Translations under genes and position numbers: made by a program
Origin: Manis javanica
Lineage: Eukaryota; Chordata; Mammalia; Pholidota; Manidae
Length of the DNA stretch: 64,000 bases
Assembly: GCF_040802235.1 (NCBI RefSeq)
Contig: NC_133165.1
Location: 13,487,623 to 13,551,622, forward strand
Direction: 5' to 3'
Part shown: in pieces, positions 22,880 through 36,014 of the stretch
Numbering within the stretch: position 1 is the first letter of the stretch
How the letters are laid out: every line of letters begins with the position of its first letter
Notes under the pieces: generated by a model
What the model saw: the letters and a program-made list of their open reading frames with translations, nothing else
The model's database searches: none
Told to the model about the DNA's origin: nothing

Positions 22880-25800
22880 TTGGTTACCATGAATCTAAAA
22901 CCTACAATGGCAATAAGTACATACCTATTGATAATCACTCTAAATGTAAATGGACTGAATGCACCAATCAAAAGACACAGACTCACTGAATGGATAAAAA
23001 AAACCCAGACCCATCTATATGCTGCCTACAAGAGGCTCATTTTAAACCCAAAGACATACATAGACTAAAAGTAAAGGGATGGAAAAGATATTTCATGCAA
23101 CTAATAAGGCAAAAAAAAGCAGGAGTTTCAGTACTTACATGAGACAAAATAGATTTCAAAACAAAGAAAGGTTCAAGAGACAAAGAAGGACATTACATAA
23201 TGATAAAAGGGTCAATCCAGCAAGAAGATATAACCATTATAAATATCTATGCACCCAACACAGGAGCACCTACATATGTGAAACAAATACTAACAGAATT
23301 AAAAGGGGAAATAGAAGGCAATGCATTCATTCTAGGAGACTTCAACACTACACTCATTCTGAAGGACAGATTAACCAGACAGAAACAAGTAAGGACACAG
23401 AGGCACTGAACAACACATTAGAACAGATGGACCTAACAGATATCTACAGAACTCTAAACCCAAAATGACAGGATACACATTCTTCTCAAGTGCAATGGAA
23501 TATTTACAAGAATAGATCATATACTAGGCCACAATAAGAGCTGCAGTAAACTCAAAAAGATTGAAATTGTACCAACCAGCTTATCTGACCACAAAGGTAT
23601 GTAACTACAAATAAATTACACAAAGACAATGAAAAAGCCCACAAACACATAGAGGCTTCACAGCATGCCCCTAAATAACCAATGGATCAATAACCAAATG
23701 AAAACAGAGATCAAGTAATATATGGAGACAAAAGACAAAAATAATTCAACACAGCAAAATCTGTGGGACACAGCAAAGGCCGTGCTGAGAGGAAAGAAAA
23801 ACAATCCCATATGAGCAGTCTAAACTCACAATTAACAAATTAGAAAAAGAAGAACAAATGAGGGCCAAAGCCAGTAGAAGGAGGGACAAAATAAAGATTA
23901 GAGCAGAAATAAATAAAATCAAGAAGAATAAAACAATAGAAAGAATCAATGAAAGCAAGAGCTGACTCTTCAAGAAAACAAACAAAATAGAAAAACCCTT
24001 AGCCAAACTTATCAAGAAAAAAAGAGAGTCTACTCACATAAACAGAATCAGAAATGATAAAGGAAAAATCACTATGTACAGCACAGAAATACAAAGAAGT
24101 ATTAGAGAATACTATGAAAAATTAGATGCTAACAAACTTGATAACCTAGAAGAAATGGCTAACTTTCTAGAAAAATACAATGTTCCAAGACTGACCAAGG
24201 AAGAAACAGAAAATCTGAACAGACCAATTCCCAGCAACAAAATTAAACTAGTAATCAAAAACCTACCTAAGAACAAAACTCGTATACCAGATGGCTTCAC
24301 CACTGAATTTTATCAAACATTTAGTGAAGACCTAATACCCATCCTCCTTAATGTTTTCCAAAAAATAGAAGAAGAGGGAATACTTCCAAACTCATTCTAT
24401 GAGGCCAGCATCACTCTAATAACAAAACCAGGCAAGGACACCACAAAAAAGAAAATTACAGACCAATATCCCTGATGAATGTAGATGCATAAACACTCAA
24501 CAGAATATTAGCAAACTGAATTCAAAAATATATCAAAAAGATCATCCACTGTGATGAAGTAGGATTTATTCCAGGGATTCAAGGATGGTATAACATTAGA
24601 AAATCCATCAACATAATCCACCACATCAACAAAGGAGGACAAAAACCACACAATCATCTCCATAGATGCCAAAAAAGCATTTGACAAGATTCAATATCCA
24701 TTCATAATAAAAACTCTCAACAAAATGCGTATAGAGGGCAAGTACCACAACATAATAAGGGCCATATATGACAAACCCACAGCCAATATGATATTTAACA
24801 GTGAGAGGCTGAAAGCTTTTCCTTTAAGATCAGGAACAAGACAAGGATGCCCACTTTTCCCACTTCTATTCAGCATAGTACTGGAGGTCCTAGCCACAGC
24901 AATAAGACAACACAAAGAAATAAAAGGCATCCAGATTGGCAAGGAAGAAGTTAAACTGTCCTTGTTTGCAGATGACATATTGTACATGAAAAATCCTAAA
25001 GAATCCACTCCAAAACTATTAGATTGAATATCTGAATTCAGCAAAGTTGCAGGATACAAAATTAATATGCAGAAATCTGTGACATTCCTATACACTAATG
25101 AAGATCTAGCAGAGAGATAAATCAGGGAAACAATTCTATTCTCAGTTGCATCAAAAAGAATAAAACACCTAGGAATAAACCTAACCAAGAAGTGCAAGAC
25201 TTATACTCTCAAAACTACAGGACACTCATGAGAGAAATTAAAGAAGGTACCAATAAATGGAAACACATCCTATGCTCATGGATAGGAAGAATTAATATTA
25301 TCAAAGTGGCCAACCTGCTAAAGCAATCTACAGTTTCAATGCATTCCCTATCAAAATACCAACAGCATTTTTCAACAAAGTAGAGAAAATCATTCTAAAA
25401 TTCATATGTAACTATAAAAGACCTCGAATAGCCAAAGCAATCTTGAGAAGGAAGTATAAGGCAGGGGGGATTATGCTTCTCAACTTCAAGCTCTACTACA
25501 AAGCCACAGTAATCAAGATAATTTGGTACTGGCACAAGAACAGATCCATAGACCAATGGAATAGACTAGAGAGCCCTGATATCAACCCAACCATATATGG
25601 TCAATTAATATATGATAAAGGAGTTGTGGACATACAACAGACAAATGACAGCCTCTTCAACAACTGGTGTTCACAAAACTGAACAGATACATGCAAGAGA
25701 ATGAAACTGGATTATTGTTTAACCCCATACACAAAAGTAAACTTGAAATGGATCAAACACCTGAATGTAAGTCATGAAACCAGAAAACTCTTAGAAGACA

Positions 25801-26692
25801 AGACAGGCAAAAGTCTTCTGAATATAAGCATGAGTAACTTCTTCTTGAACCTATCTCCTCAATAAAGGGAAACAAAAGCAAAAATGAACTCATGGGACTA
25901 CATCAAACTAAAAAGTTTCTGGATGGCAAAAGACACCATCAACAGAACCAAAAGGCATCCTACAGTACAGGAGAATATATTTGTAAATGACATATCCAAC
26001 AAGGGGTTACCAACCAAAATATTTAAAGAACTCACATGGATCAACACTCTAAAAGCAAATAACTCGATTAACAAATGGGCAGAGGATATGAAGAGACAGT
26101 TCTCCAAAGAAGAAATTCAGATGGCCAACAGATACATGAAAAGATTCTCCACAGCACTAATCATCAGGGAAATGCAAATTAAAACCACAATGAGATATCA
26201 CCTCACACCAGTAAGGATGGCCAGCATTGAAAAGACTAAGAAGAACAAATGCTGGAGAGGATGCGGAGAAAGGGGAACCCTCCTACACTGCTGGTGGGAA
26301 TGTAAGCTAGTTCAACCATTGTGGAAAGCAGTATGGAGGTTCCTCAAAAAACTAAAAATAGAAATACCATTTGACCTGGGAATCCCATTCCTTGGAATTT
26401 ACCCAAAGAATATAACTTCTCAGATTCAAAAAAACATATGCACCCCTATGTTTCTTGCAGCACTTTATACAATAGCCAAGATATGAAAGCAACCTAAGTG
26501 TCCATCAGTAGATGAATGGCTAAAGAAGATGTGGTACATATACACAATGGAATACTATTCTGCCATAAGAAAGGAACAAATCCTACCATTTGCAACAACA
26601 TGGATGGAGCTGGAGGTCATTATCCTCAGTGAAATAAGCCAGGTGGAGAAAGACAAGTGCCAAATGATTTCCCTCATTTGTGGAGTATAACA
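22880..26692 (+). pseudogene. L1 ORF2 (endonuclease / reverse transcriptase), broken
   Basis: ORF2p nicks the target DNA and reverse-transcribes L1 RNA. Pieces of all domains are visible in order. The AP-like endonuclease has ITLNVNGLN near 22,940 and ILGDFN near 23,330. The reverse transcriptase has [19 protein letters not shown] and the catalytic FADD at 24,965-24,976. The cysteine-rich C-terminus ([18 protein letters not shown]) lies near 26,250-26,300. The pieces lie in all three frames and are separated by stops, for example before 23,079, at 24,475 and at 25,027. The longest pieces are 200 codons (25,884-26,486) and 133 codons (24,074-24,475). The reading ends near 26,692. Confidence 0.9.
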
Positions 26693-27052
26693 ACGATGCA
26701 AAACTGAAGGAGCAAAATAGCAGCAGACTCAGAGACTCCAAGAATGAACTAGTGGTTACCAAAGGGGAGGGGTGTGGGAGGGTGGATGGGGAGGGAGAAG
26801 GGGATTGAGGGTTATTATGTTTAGTACACATGGTGTGGGGGATCACGGGGAGAACAGTGTAGCACAGAGAAGGCAAATAGTGGATCTGTGGCATCTTCCT
26901 GCACTGATGGATAGTGCCTGCATTGGGGTGTGGGTGGGGACTTGATAACATGGGTAAATGCAGTAACCACATTGTTTTTCCATGTGAAACCTTCGTAAGA
27001 GTGTATATCAATAATACATTTATAAAAAATTTTTTTTAAATGTTATGAGACC

Positions 27053-27529
27053 GAAAGTAAGAAAACTATTTCACACCAAAGTTGATGGTAATTTACCAGC
27101 ATATTAGTACTTCATGAGTGAGAAAGTAATCTGAAGGAATAACATTAATACTTCTTTTTAAGATTACAAGACTAAAAGTTGAACGGTGTAAAATATTTTT
27201 AGACATTGTTAGGCATTAAATACATTACTAATTCAAATTCTCCTACAGCTGGCTATATGGATCAGTGCTGAAATACAAATGGACTTGGTCTAGTTAAGAA
27301 TTTCTCCATGGTTCTTCATAGATATGGTTTTAAACAATGTGATAAACTGAAAATCATTATTGTAAACATGCCAACCTTCAGTACAATAGGTAAATGTCTT
27401 ACACACATTATTGATGAGAAATGTTAAGAAATCCCTGTTTTCATTTCTTCACTACTTTCAGTTTGCAAAATGGAAAAAGTTGTAATAATTGGACTGATGT
27501 TTTTCAAGTAGTATTTAATGAGCAATGCA
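27053..27529. other. Unassigned AT-rich DNA
   Basis: Nothing recognised. Confidence 0.5.
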
Positions 27530-28430
27530 GTTTATGAGTTATGAGTATTTAATAAGGACTATGTTGGATGCTAAGTGAATAACACTTAACAAATTTCTTG
27601 TCCTCATGGAGCTGCTATCTCAGTGGGCAAGTCAAACAATAAATAAGGAAATTGAAAATATGGTCAAATATTATGTTGTGGTAAGTGCTGTGAAGGAAAA
27701 AGAGAAGGTAGTATCAAAATAAACAAAGAAGTGAGGATGTGCAATGTATTTAAATAGTAAAATAAGTCATATCTGAGAAGAGGATATCTGAACTGAAACC
27801 TGAGGAGTGAGAACTTGACCCAGAAGCTTTATGACCAAGAGGTAAAGGGCCACCAAGAGATTGGAGATGTAGGGAAGGGCAGATCATGCCAGAACTTGGG
27901 TTTTCTTTGAGATACAAAACAAAGTCAGTGAGGCTATTAGAATGGAGGGACTGTGATTGGGTTACACCTTTAACACACTGCTCCTGGCTGCACTTTGGGA
28001 GCGGGCTGGATGGGGCGGGAAGGGAAGTAAGGCCAGCAGTGGGGGAGTTCTTATAGGGGTCTGGACAAAGTGTGACAGTGGCTCGATGAGAGTCGGGGCC
28101 AGGGAAATTGAAAGATCTGAATGTAACTTGTTTAGCATTTGCTGATGGATTAGATGCAGAGACAGCGAACAAGAGACAGAAATCAGGCAAGACTCCCAGA
28201 TGTCTACTTGAGCATGTAGGTGAATGGTGGTGGTATTTATAAAAATTGGGACAACTGGGTTTTGAGAGCAGAGTGTAGTCAACTATTATATCTGAGATGT
28301 ATGAAGTTTGAAGTGCTGTGAAACAACCAGTGAAGATTCCACATAGGATGGATATACTAAGAGGATAAGGTTGAGATTTTGCAGGATCATTTAACATGTT
28401 GAATCGATAATGAGCTGTCTAAAAACAGGC
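27530..28430 (-). mobile_element. L2 LINE 3' region (antisense)
   Basis: About 0.9 kb of antisense L2: 'gtcctcatggagctgctatc', 'cagtgggcaagtcaaacaat', 'gcagatcatgccagaacttg', 'tttgctgatggattagatgc' and 'caagactcccagatgtctac'. The 215-codon open frame on the minus strand (27,750-28,397) lies in the LINE's own sense direction. Its stop-free length is notable, but the sequence is too diverged to be functional. Confidence 0.8.
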
Positions 28431-30329
28431 TGATATGCCTGTCTTCCTAACTACAATGTGAACCACTTGAGGACTGGTATATTTCTCATTCATCATTGTT
28501 TCCCAAATGCCTGATATTTATTATTGAACAAAAATATGCATGCATGAATGAATACTATGAACTTAAATCCCAGGCTTGGGCATGCACATTTGATTGTACC
28601 AGATAAGAATTAGTAACCTTTAACATTTAACCTTTTTTTTTATGCTGCCAAACAGCTGTGTCAACTCCTAAAAGTGAAGTTAAGATCTGGAAAATTTTTT
28701 AAGAGTCACCTAATAAAACTCCTCTTTTCACAGGTCAGGAATCTGGGGTCCAGACAAAGAATTACTCAAGATTGTGATGATTAGTATCACAGTTAGAACT
28801 GAAACCAGAGTTTTCTTACTCCATAACTAGTGATTATCCTACTACTTTTATCGTCCTGGTCAAAGTCCATAAAAAAATAGGGTTCCACCAGCTTGGATGG
28901 TACAGACATAACTAAAATTTTCACAGAAGGTCAGAACACTGCTTCAATTACAAACTTGCTTGTGAAATAAATTCTCAAAAACAACAAAATGGGGAATTAC
29001 TAACACATCACTTTTTAATTTACCCACTCAGGACTTCATAAACTAAAGAGAAGAACACCCACATACACATTAAATGACCAAATGTCCTTTAGTTTCCAAG
29101 GAATTCTCTCCAGCCTGAGAGCAGAGACATTTATGATGGAAGATGAAGTCACTTTTAAAAAGAAAACATTGGTTCTTTTAAATATATGGAAAAGCAAGTG
29201 TGTGTCAATCTATGGCTGAGTCAATCAGACCACAGTAACTGCACTAGAATACTCTGTGTTCTCAGACTTCTGAATACCTATTAAACTTTCCCATAAGATA
29301 ATGCCTAAATAACAACAATTGTAAAAATTTGTACAATGTAAACATTGCCGCACTTGAGAGGCACACCAAAGGTTACTTATTTCCAGTACAGGGCTGATGA
29401 ACTCTGTGTCACTACATAAATACAACTCTTTAGTCTCATGTTCTCATTTCTAGAGAGCTTTAAGATATCCAATTCTTCCTTCAGGGAGTAAAAACACAAC
29501 AAAATTGGAAAGTCCATGCATGCTTACCACACACTCAGAGATAACTAAGCTTTAGAATATTGACATCATGGAACATTCTTTCAACTGTGCTAGACCGTAG
29601 TTTAAGAAAACATGGCCCCTCAAGCTGACTAAGCTGACTGACTCTACACTGCCTATAAGTTCAGACGTCTACGGCACATCTGGAAGGGTAGTCTGTTGGT
29701 AGGCGGCAACGAGGAGACTCTTGCGAAAGAATTAATCCAAAGGGAATAGAGTGGAGATATGCAAGTGTCGTCCAAGAATATTAGCGCCACCATAAACTCG
29801 AAATCTCCAAACTCAATTGGAACTACAAGGTGGCAGAAATCCTATGCTGTTTCCTTATGCAGCATTCATCCCACTACACCACAATGACTATTGCAAACCC
29901 TGCCCCGCTAAAGCCTCTAAATCTCTCCTCTTTCCCTTTCTCTCCTCAGGTGGCTTCACTGCCCATGACAGAGAGAGGTTAGAAGCAATCAGATATGAAA
30001 ACCTTCACTAACCCACTGTCAACATTGGTAAACCGACTGACATCCACAGCCATCCTTCTCCTTTACTGGTATTCCAGGAGACATGACATCCTCTTCCTAT
30101 TCATCTGTCAGTTAATTCAATAATAAATCACTGTGGAAATATTTGGATTTCAACTCCCAAAGTTTTGGGGAAACTCACCCATTGGTTAATTCTTTTCCCT
30201 CTATTTTCAGCCTCTATATATTAAGTCCTTCTCAGCAGCATTTAAACATGTGAAAATTTGCCTCATCTTAAAAAAACAAATATACAAAAAAACAGAACAA
30301 TTATTCCTTTCCCCCTGCCTCCCTAATCC
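28431..30329. other. Intergenic DNA, mostly unassigned
   Basis: A MIR/MIR3-like fragment is possible at 28,690-28,840 ('cttttcacaggtcaggaatc', 'gaattactcaagattg'). A CpG-containing unique patch lies at 29,590-29,800. Otherwise nothing recognised. Confidence 0.45.
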
Positions 30330-32440
30330 CCAGCTCTTACCTATTTTTGTCCTTTTCTTCTCAAGCTATGCAAACAAGGTGTCTGTACATTTTGTTCATC
30401 TCCACTTCAACTCCTCCATTTACTTCTCAAAAGGCTTTTAGAAATGATTACCAACCATTCTTCTGAAAATGCTGTTCAATTACCAACGACTTGTATGTAG
30501 CAACATCCAACAGATACTTTTCATGTCTTCTCTTGATTAGAGTATCATCCGCAATCACAACTGACAGCCACCCCCTTTTTCTGGAAACAATTTGTTCTCT
30601 TGGTTTTCCTGACCCCATGTGCTCTAGGGCTTCTCCTTCTCAGCTTCCACGGCCAGCAAGACAGTCTAGTGCCCCTTAGGGCTCAGTCCTAGGCCACATT
30701 TTCTTCTCATCTTGTGAACTCTATTTTATCAATTCCATTTACTCTTACAAATTTGATTATCTCCCGTAGTATAAGCTGATGACTCTCAAACTTCATCTCC
30801 ATTTCAGAGTTCTCTGTTGACCCTTGGACCCATTTCCTATATATCCCTTACTTCTCTATTGGAGGAAGCAACCCAAAGTGATTTTTTAAAAACTAGATGT
30901 ATCGCCTCCACCCATTCCCAAAACTGTTACCACAATCTTTGACCCCCACATCAATAAACAGAAGCAGAAGTGACTGAGTTACTCAAGGCAGAAACTTGAT
31001 AATCACTTGACTCCTGTTCATCCCTCATAGCCCAATACCATATACCAAACCTGCTTTCTAAATAGCTCCAGTATCTGTGCTTTTCTCCCTAATTGAAGTA
31101 CAATCATTATTCAACTGGTCCACTGTAATAGCTTCGTAACTGGTCTACCCTTGTGATTGCATTCTCGATTTTGTAACCAGACCCAGCTTTTAAAATGCAA
31201 TTTCCCCTGTATGTCTCCCTGCTTAGAAGTTTTTAATGTTTTTACATCTTTACTACACATACTTGCTTCCATAAATAATAGACACTGCTTTATTTATGTT
31301 TTTAAATTTTTCATACATGAAATATATGCTACTTATTCCTTTGAAATTGGCCTTTTTAACTAAGCATCTTGTTTTTTAATGTTATCCTCATCCATTCCTA
31401 GGCTCTAGGGCATTTTTCCATCTGATGAATTGGGTTGCATTGTATGACTAAACGAGGATTTTTTATTCATCCCTCTACAGAGGGCTATTATGTTAATCCT
31501 ACTTTTTCACTGCAGTGAACAATGCTGTGATTAAATTTGTTGAAAATGTCTCTTGTGCACGCATGTGAGAGTTTCTTTAAAATAGACACCTAGAAGACAG
31601 ACTGCCGAGTCACGGGGGTCACACATTTTGAGCTTCATTAGGTACATCATCTCCGCATAGGAGTGATATACCCCGGCTTTAAGAGGGTGATTATCTGGAA
31701 AGAAAAGGAAGGAGAGAGGAGAAGGGATGTGGGTGTGGGATTTTAGCTGAGATTAAATATTTCATTCCTTAAAAAAATCTGAAAGAAGTGCAAAACTACT
31801 AGTTTCAGTGATGACTAAGACGATGAACCGTATTTTTACATTATTTTATACCTTTAGAATATTTTGTGCTTTAAAACATTTTAAATAAGGCTTTCAACTG
31901 TTTCTTGTTATCTTAGAATAAAGTACGAGCGTTTTGCTGTGACTTGCAAGGCCCCCCTCAGTCTGGTTTCCAGTGGTCTTCCCAGCCTCACCGAAGAAGG
32001 CATACCGCTCTTATTTGATCTTCTCAGACCAGGTTTGCTCTCTGGGCATGGAGGCTCTTCACATACTCGGCCCTCTGCCTGGGTACCCACTGCTTTTTCC
32101 CCCATTTCCCCCCCGCCATTTACTTATTTATTTCCTTCTAATATCTCAGATCTCAGCCTAGATCTTACCACCTTAGGAACCCTTCCCTGACCTTCTGTGA
32201 TTAATTTCCCCTCACTCTACCCACACCTAGCGCTCATTGTTTCCCTTTTGCAACAACACTCACACTTGTAATTATTCATTCTATCCTTAAACTAGAATGT
32301 ATTGATTGATTTACTTATTTGTATCTATCACTCCTATTGCAGTCTAAGTCCCCTTGCGGCCAAAAGTGTCCTATCCAAAGTACTATCTCCAGCACCCAGC
32401 ACAATGCCTGGGACACAGGTGTTCGATAGTCACTGGAGAA
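30330..32440 (+). mobile_element. Long L2 LINE copy, split by an L1 fragment
   Basis: L2 ORF2 and 3' UTR in sense order: 'tagggcttctccttctcagc', 'gtgccccttagggctcagtc', 'agctgatgactctcaaactt', 'cttgataatcacttgactcc', 'aatagcttcgtaactggtct' and 'ctgcttagaagtttttaatg' (to about 31,232). It resumes at about 31,910 with 'tagaataaagtacgagcg', 'gtgacttgcaaggcccccct', 'cccttccctgaccttctgtg' and 'agcacccagcacaatgcctg'. Many stops; no intact frame. Confidence 0.8.
31233..31909 (-). mobile_element. Old L1 fragment inserted in L2 (antisense), plus unassigned DNA
   Basis: 31,330-31,650 resembles the antisense L1 3' ORF2: 'tcctcatccattcctaggct', 'ttgggttgcattgtatgact', 'cactgcagtgaacaatgctg' and 'cctagaagacagactgccga'. 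It separates the two halves of the L2, so it inserted later. 31,660-31,909 is unassigned. Confidence 0.55.
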
Positions 32441-34618
32441 TGTAGTAATGTTTGTAAATAGTGCTAGCAGGGTCTGCTGGCCCCTCAGGCCAGTTCCAAA
32501 CCCCCATTAGAACTATGGAGATTTAGGTTAAGAGCCATGAAATTTTAAGAAATAGTAATAAAGCAAGAGTCATATTACCACTGATCCATAAAATACTGAG
32601 CGCATAAAGCAGCAAGCTTGTGGCTCATTTACGCACATGTGGTTTGGAATGGTGTTTAGCCAGCTTTCCACAACTGCTGTCATAGCTGATACAGGATGAA
32701 CAGGGACTACACATATAATGATCTGAGCCACAAGCAGCACCAACCAAATCTGGAATGAAACACTAGATTTTTGAAGAACAGGAGACATCATTGAACCGAT
32801 GTGAAAAGTGACTAGGAAGGTACAAAGTCATGTCTTCATCAGGAGCTCTACATTCACAAGCCCTGTGAGAAGGTGCCAACATATCACAGAGTGAGTAGTG
32901 GCAGAGTCACAGAAATCAAGAACTGTTATTCTTACTGCTTCCTGAGTATGCAAACACTTGAATGTGTTGTTCTGGATCACAAAATGAAGACTAGATAAGT
33001 AAAATATTGTCACAATGCCAAGTGAGCTGGCAGAACTAGAAATCACTTATGTACTATTAGTGCCATCTCAAATGCAGAAAAGTAGTATGTGTCACCTCGT
33101 CAAGTAGGGGCAGGTCTAAGACAGAGATCAAGCTTTGTAAACAATCTGCAGCTTTTCATAAAATCGTGTTTTCAACTTTGTACCTCGGCAGTTGTTGCAC
33201 ATGGTCTACATCCGACGAAAATACTTATTTATGCTTTCTATACACACGGCTGAATAAGCACATCTAGAAATATCTCTCTCCACGAAACTGGCTTTCAATA
33301 AAATGAGTTATTTTGTTTACCTGATCCTAAATCACTGAATTGACTGAATTCCCACATTTGGGTACTTGCAGTAATTCTGTTAATTATTTCACTGCCTGAA
33401 TACCATCTTCAAATATAAAACTGGCATAGATAATGAAAACACAAACCGTCTGCAGAGGCAGCTCTGTAAACCAACCATCTCTCTCTTGTTCTTACCCTTG
33501 TGCCGTTATAAAACATTACTTTTCTGCCTTCCTAAGAAATTCCTTGGGGCCAGTGTCCTAGATCCCATAATTCACTCAAAAGCTCAAGTTATTGTCAAGG
33601 AAGCAGTTATATCCCCAAGAGTTTGATAAATAATTCATTGAATGCATTCATTTTCCAAAGATAGGATCAGCTATAAACCAGGTTCTTCTTCAAGTTAGTG
33701 CAAATATTGCCACAAAATTGAAGAGCTCGTTCAGCATGGACAAACTATTGGGAAAGCTGAGGCAGAAAGACAAATTTTAGTATATAAACATTGAAGTGGA
33801 TTGTAAATGCTTATTTACTTGCAAATTTATTGCTGTCTTCCAGAGCAGCATTTGCAGCCGCAGGGCGGGAGAGGCAGGGAAGAGTCCCCACACTAAGGAG
33901 GGAATAGAATTTTGTGGGGCCCTACAAGCAGTTCTTGACACTGCCTCAGGGAAGAAGCAAAACCCCAAAAGGGTGTCACCCTGAGAGAAGGCGGGGATGT
34001 CCTGGACCAGCATTTCACCTATGTCCTCCCCTCCAGCTCATGTGTATTCACTTTTTCTCTATACAGCCTTACTGAAAGTCATGGCTACAATTCCGACCAT
34101 CTGTCACTTAAGGAAGCAGAACTGTATTCAATTTAATATTTGTTATGAGGTTTACTATACCTTTCAGCAAAAATAATGGTCATTTGTATGGCTTTGGCAT
34201 ACTGCCGGCATTTTCACTAGGCACTTTCCTCTTCTTGTCACTCCCATCCATCAGCTGAGCTCTGCCATCTACCCCCCCTACCCCCCGTTACCTCAGAGAC
34301 ACGTGTTGGACGAGCCCATGTGGTCCCTTGAGACTTCACGAGGACTTCCACCTCGGAGTTGATGCTGGGGCGTGGGAACCTTTAGAAACGAAAGGAGACC
34401 ATGTGCCTAGGATACGATGTTACCAGGAGTCATAATAAAGTGAAATTTTTGCCTCTTTGCTGAACCTAACACAGTGTCTGTCAAAAGTACCTGCTCAATC
34501 ATTCTTTTCAATATTCTGTGTTTTCTATTTTGAATATGAGCCACATGACGGAAGAAACTATATCTTTTCTTGGTCACTATGTGCCTGGAACATGGCAGTG
34601 ATTTAAGAAATATTTGTT
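32441..34618. other. Unassigned intergenic DNA
   Basis: Open frames of 60-80 codons occur on the minus strand (32,570-33,046) and on both strands at 33,777-34,013. None is recognised. A GC-richer patch at 33,840-34,010 could be conserved non-coding or an unknown repeat. Confidence 0.45.
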
Positions 34619-34690
34619 GAGTGAATAAATAAATGTTTAGTGGATGGGTGAATGAATGGATGGAGGGATGAATGAATGGATTGATGGGTG
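34619..34690. repeat. Simple repeat (GAAT/GGAT)n
   Basis: An imperfect tetranucleotide tract: gaataaataaa, then units of gaatgaatggatgga. Confidence 0.8.
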
Positions 34691-35393
34691 ATAGGCACTT
34701 TCTCATAGGTCTTTGGGTCTCACAAAGTTCAATATTATTTGAAATGAATTGTCTTGTTACCGGCTGAAATGCTGTTTTTCCAAGAATTGTGTCTGGAAGG
34801 CAATGAGGAATGAAACCTACAGAGGAGAGTACAGAGCAATCAGCAAAGATTTTTGTTGTTGTTGTTGTTGTTGTCATCAATCTACAATTACATGAAGAAC
34901 ATTATGTTTTCTAGGGTCCCCCTTCACCAAGCCCCCCCCCCACAAACCTCATTACAGTCATTGTCCATCAGCGTAGTAAGATGCTGTAGAATCACTACTT
35001 GTCTTCTCTGTGTTGCACAGCCCTCCCCGTGCCCCCCCCCACATTATACATGCTAATTGTAATACCCCTTTTCTTTTTCCCCACCCTTATCCCTCCCTTC
35101 TCTCCCATTCTCCCCAGTCCCTTTCCCTTTGGTAACTGTTAGTCCATTCTTGGGTTCTGTGATTCTGCTGCTGTTTTGTTCCTACAGGTTTTCTTTGTTC
35201 TTATACTCCACATATGAGTGAAATCTTTTGGTATTTGTCTTTCTCTGCCTGGCTTATTTCACTGAGCATAATATCTTCTAGCTCCATCCATGTTGTTGCA
35301 AATGGTAGGATTTGTTTTCTTCTTATGGCTGAATAATACTCCATTGTGTATATGTACCACATCTTCTTTATCCATTCATCTACTGATGGACAC

Positions 35394-36014
35394 TTAAGTT
35401 GCTTCCATTTCTTGGCTATTGTAAATAGTGGCTTTTGGATGTAGAGTTCTATAGATGTCTATTAGGTCCATCTGTTCTAGTGTGTTGTTCAGTACCTCTG
35501 TGTCCTTACTTATTTTCTGTCCAGTGGATCTATCCTTTGGAGTGAGTAGCGTGTTGAAGTCTCCTAAAATGAATGCATTGCATTCTCTTTCCTCCTTTAG
35601 TTCCGTTAGTATTTGTTTCACATATGCTGGTGCTCCTGTGCTGTTTGCATATATATTTATAATGGTTATATCCTCTTGTTGGACTGAGCCCTTTATCATT
35701 ATGTAATGTCCTTCTTTATCTTTTGTTACTTTTTTTGTTTTGAGGTCTATTTTGTCTGATACTACTGAAACACCTGCTTTTTTCTCCCTGTTGTTTGCAT
35801 GAAATATCTTTTTCCATCCCTTGGCTTTTAGTCTGTGCATGTCTTTGGGTTTAAGATGAGTCTCTTCTAAGCAGCATAGAGATGAGTCTTGCTTTTTTAT
35901 CCATTCTATTACTCTGTGTCTTTTAATTGGTACATTTAGTCCATTTACATTTAGGGTGATTATCAATAGGTATGTACTTATTGCCATTGCAGGCTTTAGA
36001 TTCATGGTTACCAA
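35394..36014 (-). pseudogene. L1 ORF2 endonuclease part, open for 206 codons, fused to the ORF2 3' end
   Basis: The frame begins at the same Met as in the other L1 and reads through the AP-like endonuclease. It has ITLNVNGLN (active-site Asn region), LEETHLKPKD (a catalytic Glu region, usually QETH) and ILGDFN (Asp/Asn pair). It remains open until the deletion junction near 35,430. After that it uses a few codons from the far C-terminal region of ORF2 (TIYNSQEMEAT) and stops. The last endonuclease motif (SDH), the reverse transcriptase and the cysteine-rich region are absent. The junction shows no GT-AG arrangement, so a genomic or reverse-transcription deletion is more likely than splicing. 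Confidence 0.85.

Larger units (their letters stand above)
20782..27037 (+). mobile_element. Full-length L1 LINE, inactive
   Basis: A complete element of about 6.26 kb in order: 5' UTR (20,782-21,766), ORF1, spacer, ORF2, 3' UTR (about 26,690-27,037) and an A-rich tail. Near-perfect target-site duplications AAATGTAATAAGACC (20,767-20,781) and AAATGTTATGAGACC (27,038-27,052) differ at two of 15 bases, which implies an old insertion. Both ORFs carry several stops and frameshifts, so it cannot mobilise itself. Its 3' end is the same type as the inverted copies at 4.7 kb and 34.9 kb. The 3' UTR carries the G-rich tract typical of L1 ('ggggaggggtgtgggagggt'). Confidence 0.95.

Noticed and set aside
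24691-25197. 168-codon open frame on the minus strand
   Set aside because: Antisense shadow of the L1 reverse-transcriptase region.
27750-28397. 215-codon open frame on the minus strand
   Set aside because: It lies entirely inside a decayed L2 copy in that LINE's sense direction. No intact domain, start context or splice signals.
29590-29800. Possible small RNA or tRNA gene in a CpG-containing unique patch
   Set aside because: No A/B box pair, cloverleaf or match to 5S, U6, 7SK or Y RNA could be recognised.
34407-34880. 157-codon open frame on the minus strand
   Set aside because: It translates a simple repeat and the CAA-rich tail of the L1 (poly-Thr start), so it is an artefact of low complexity.
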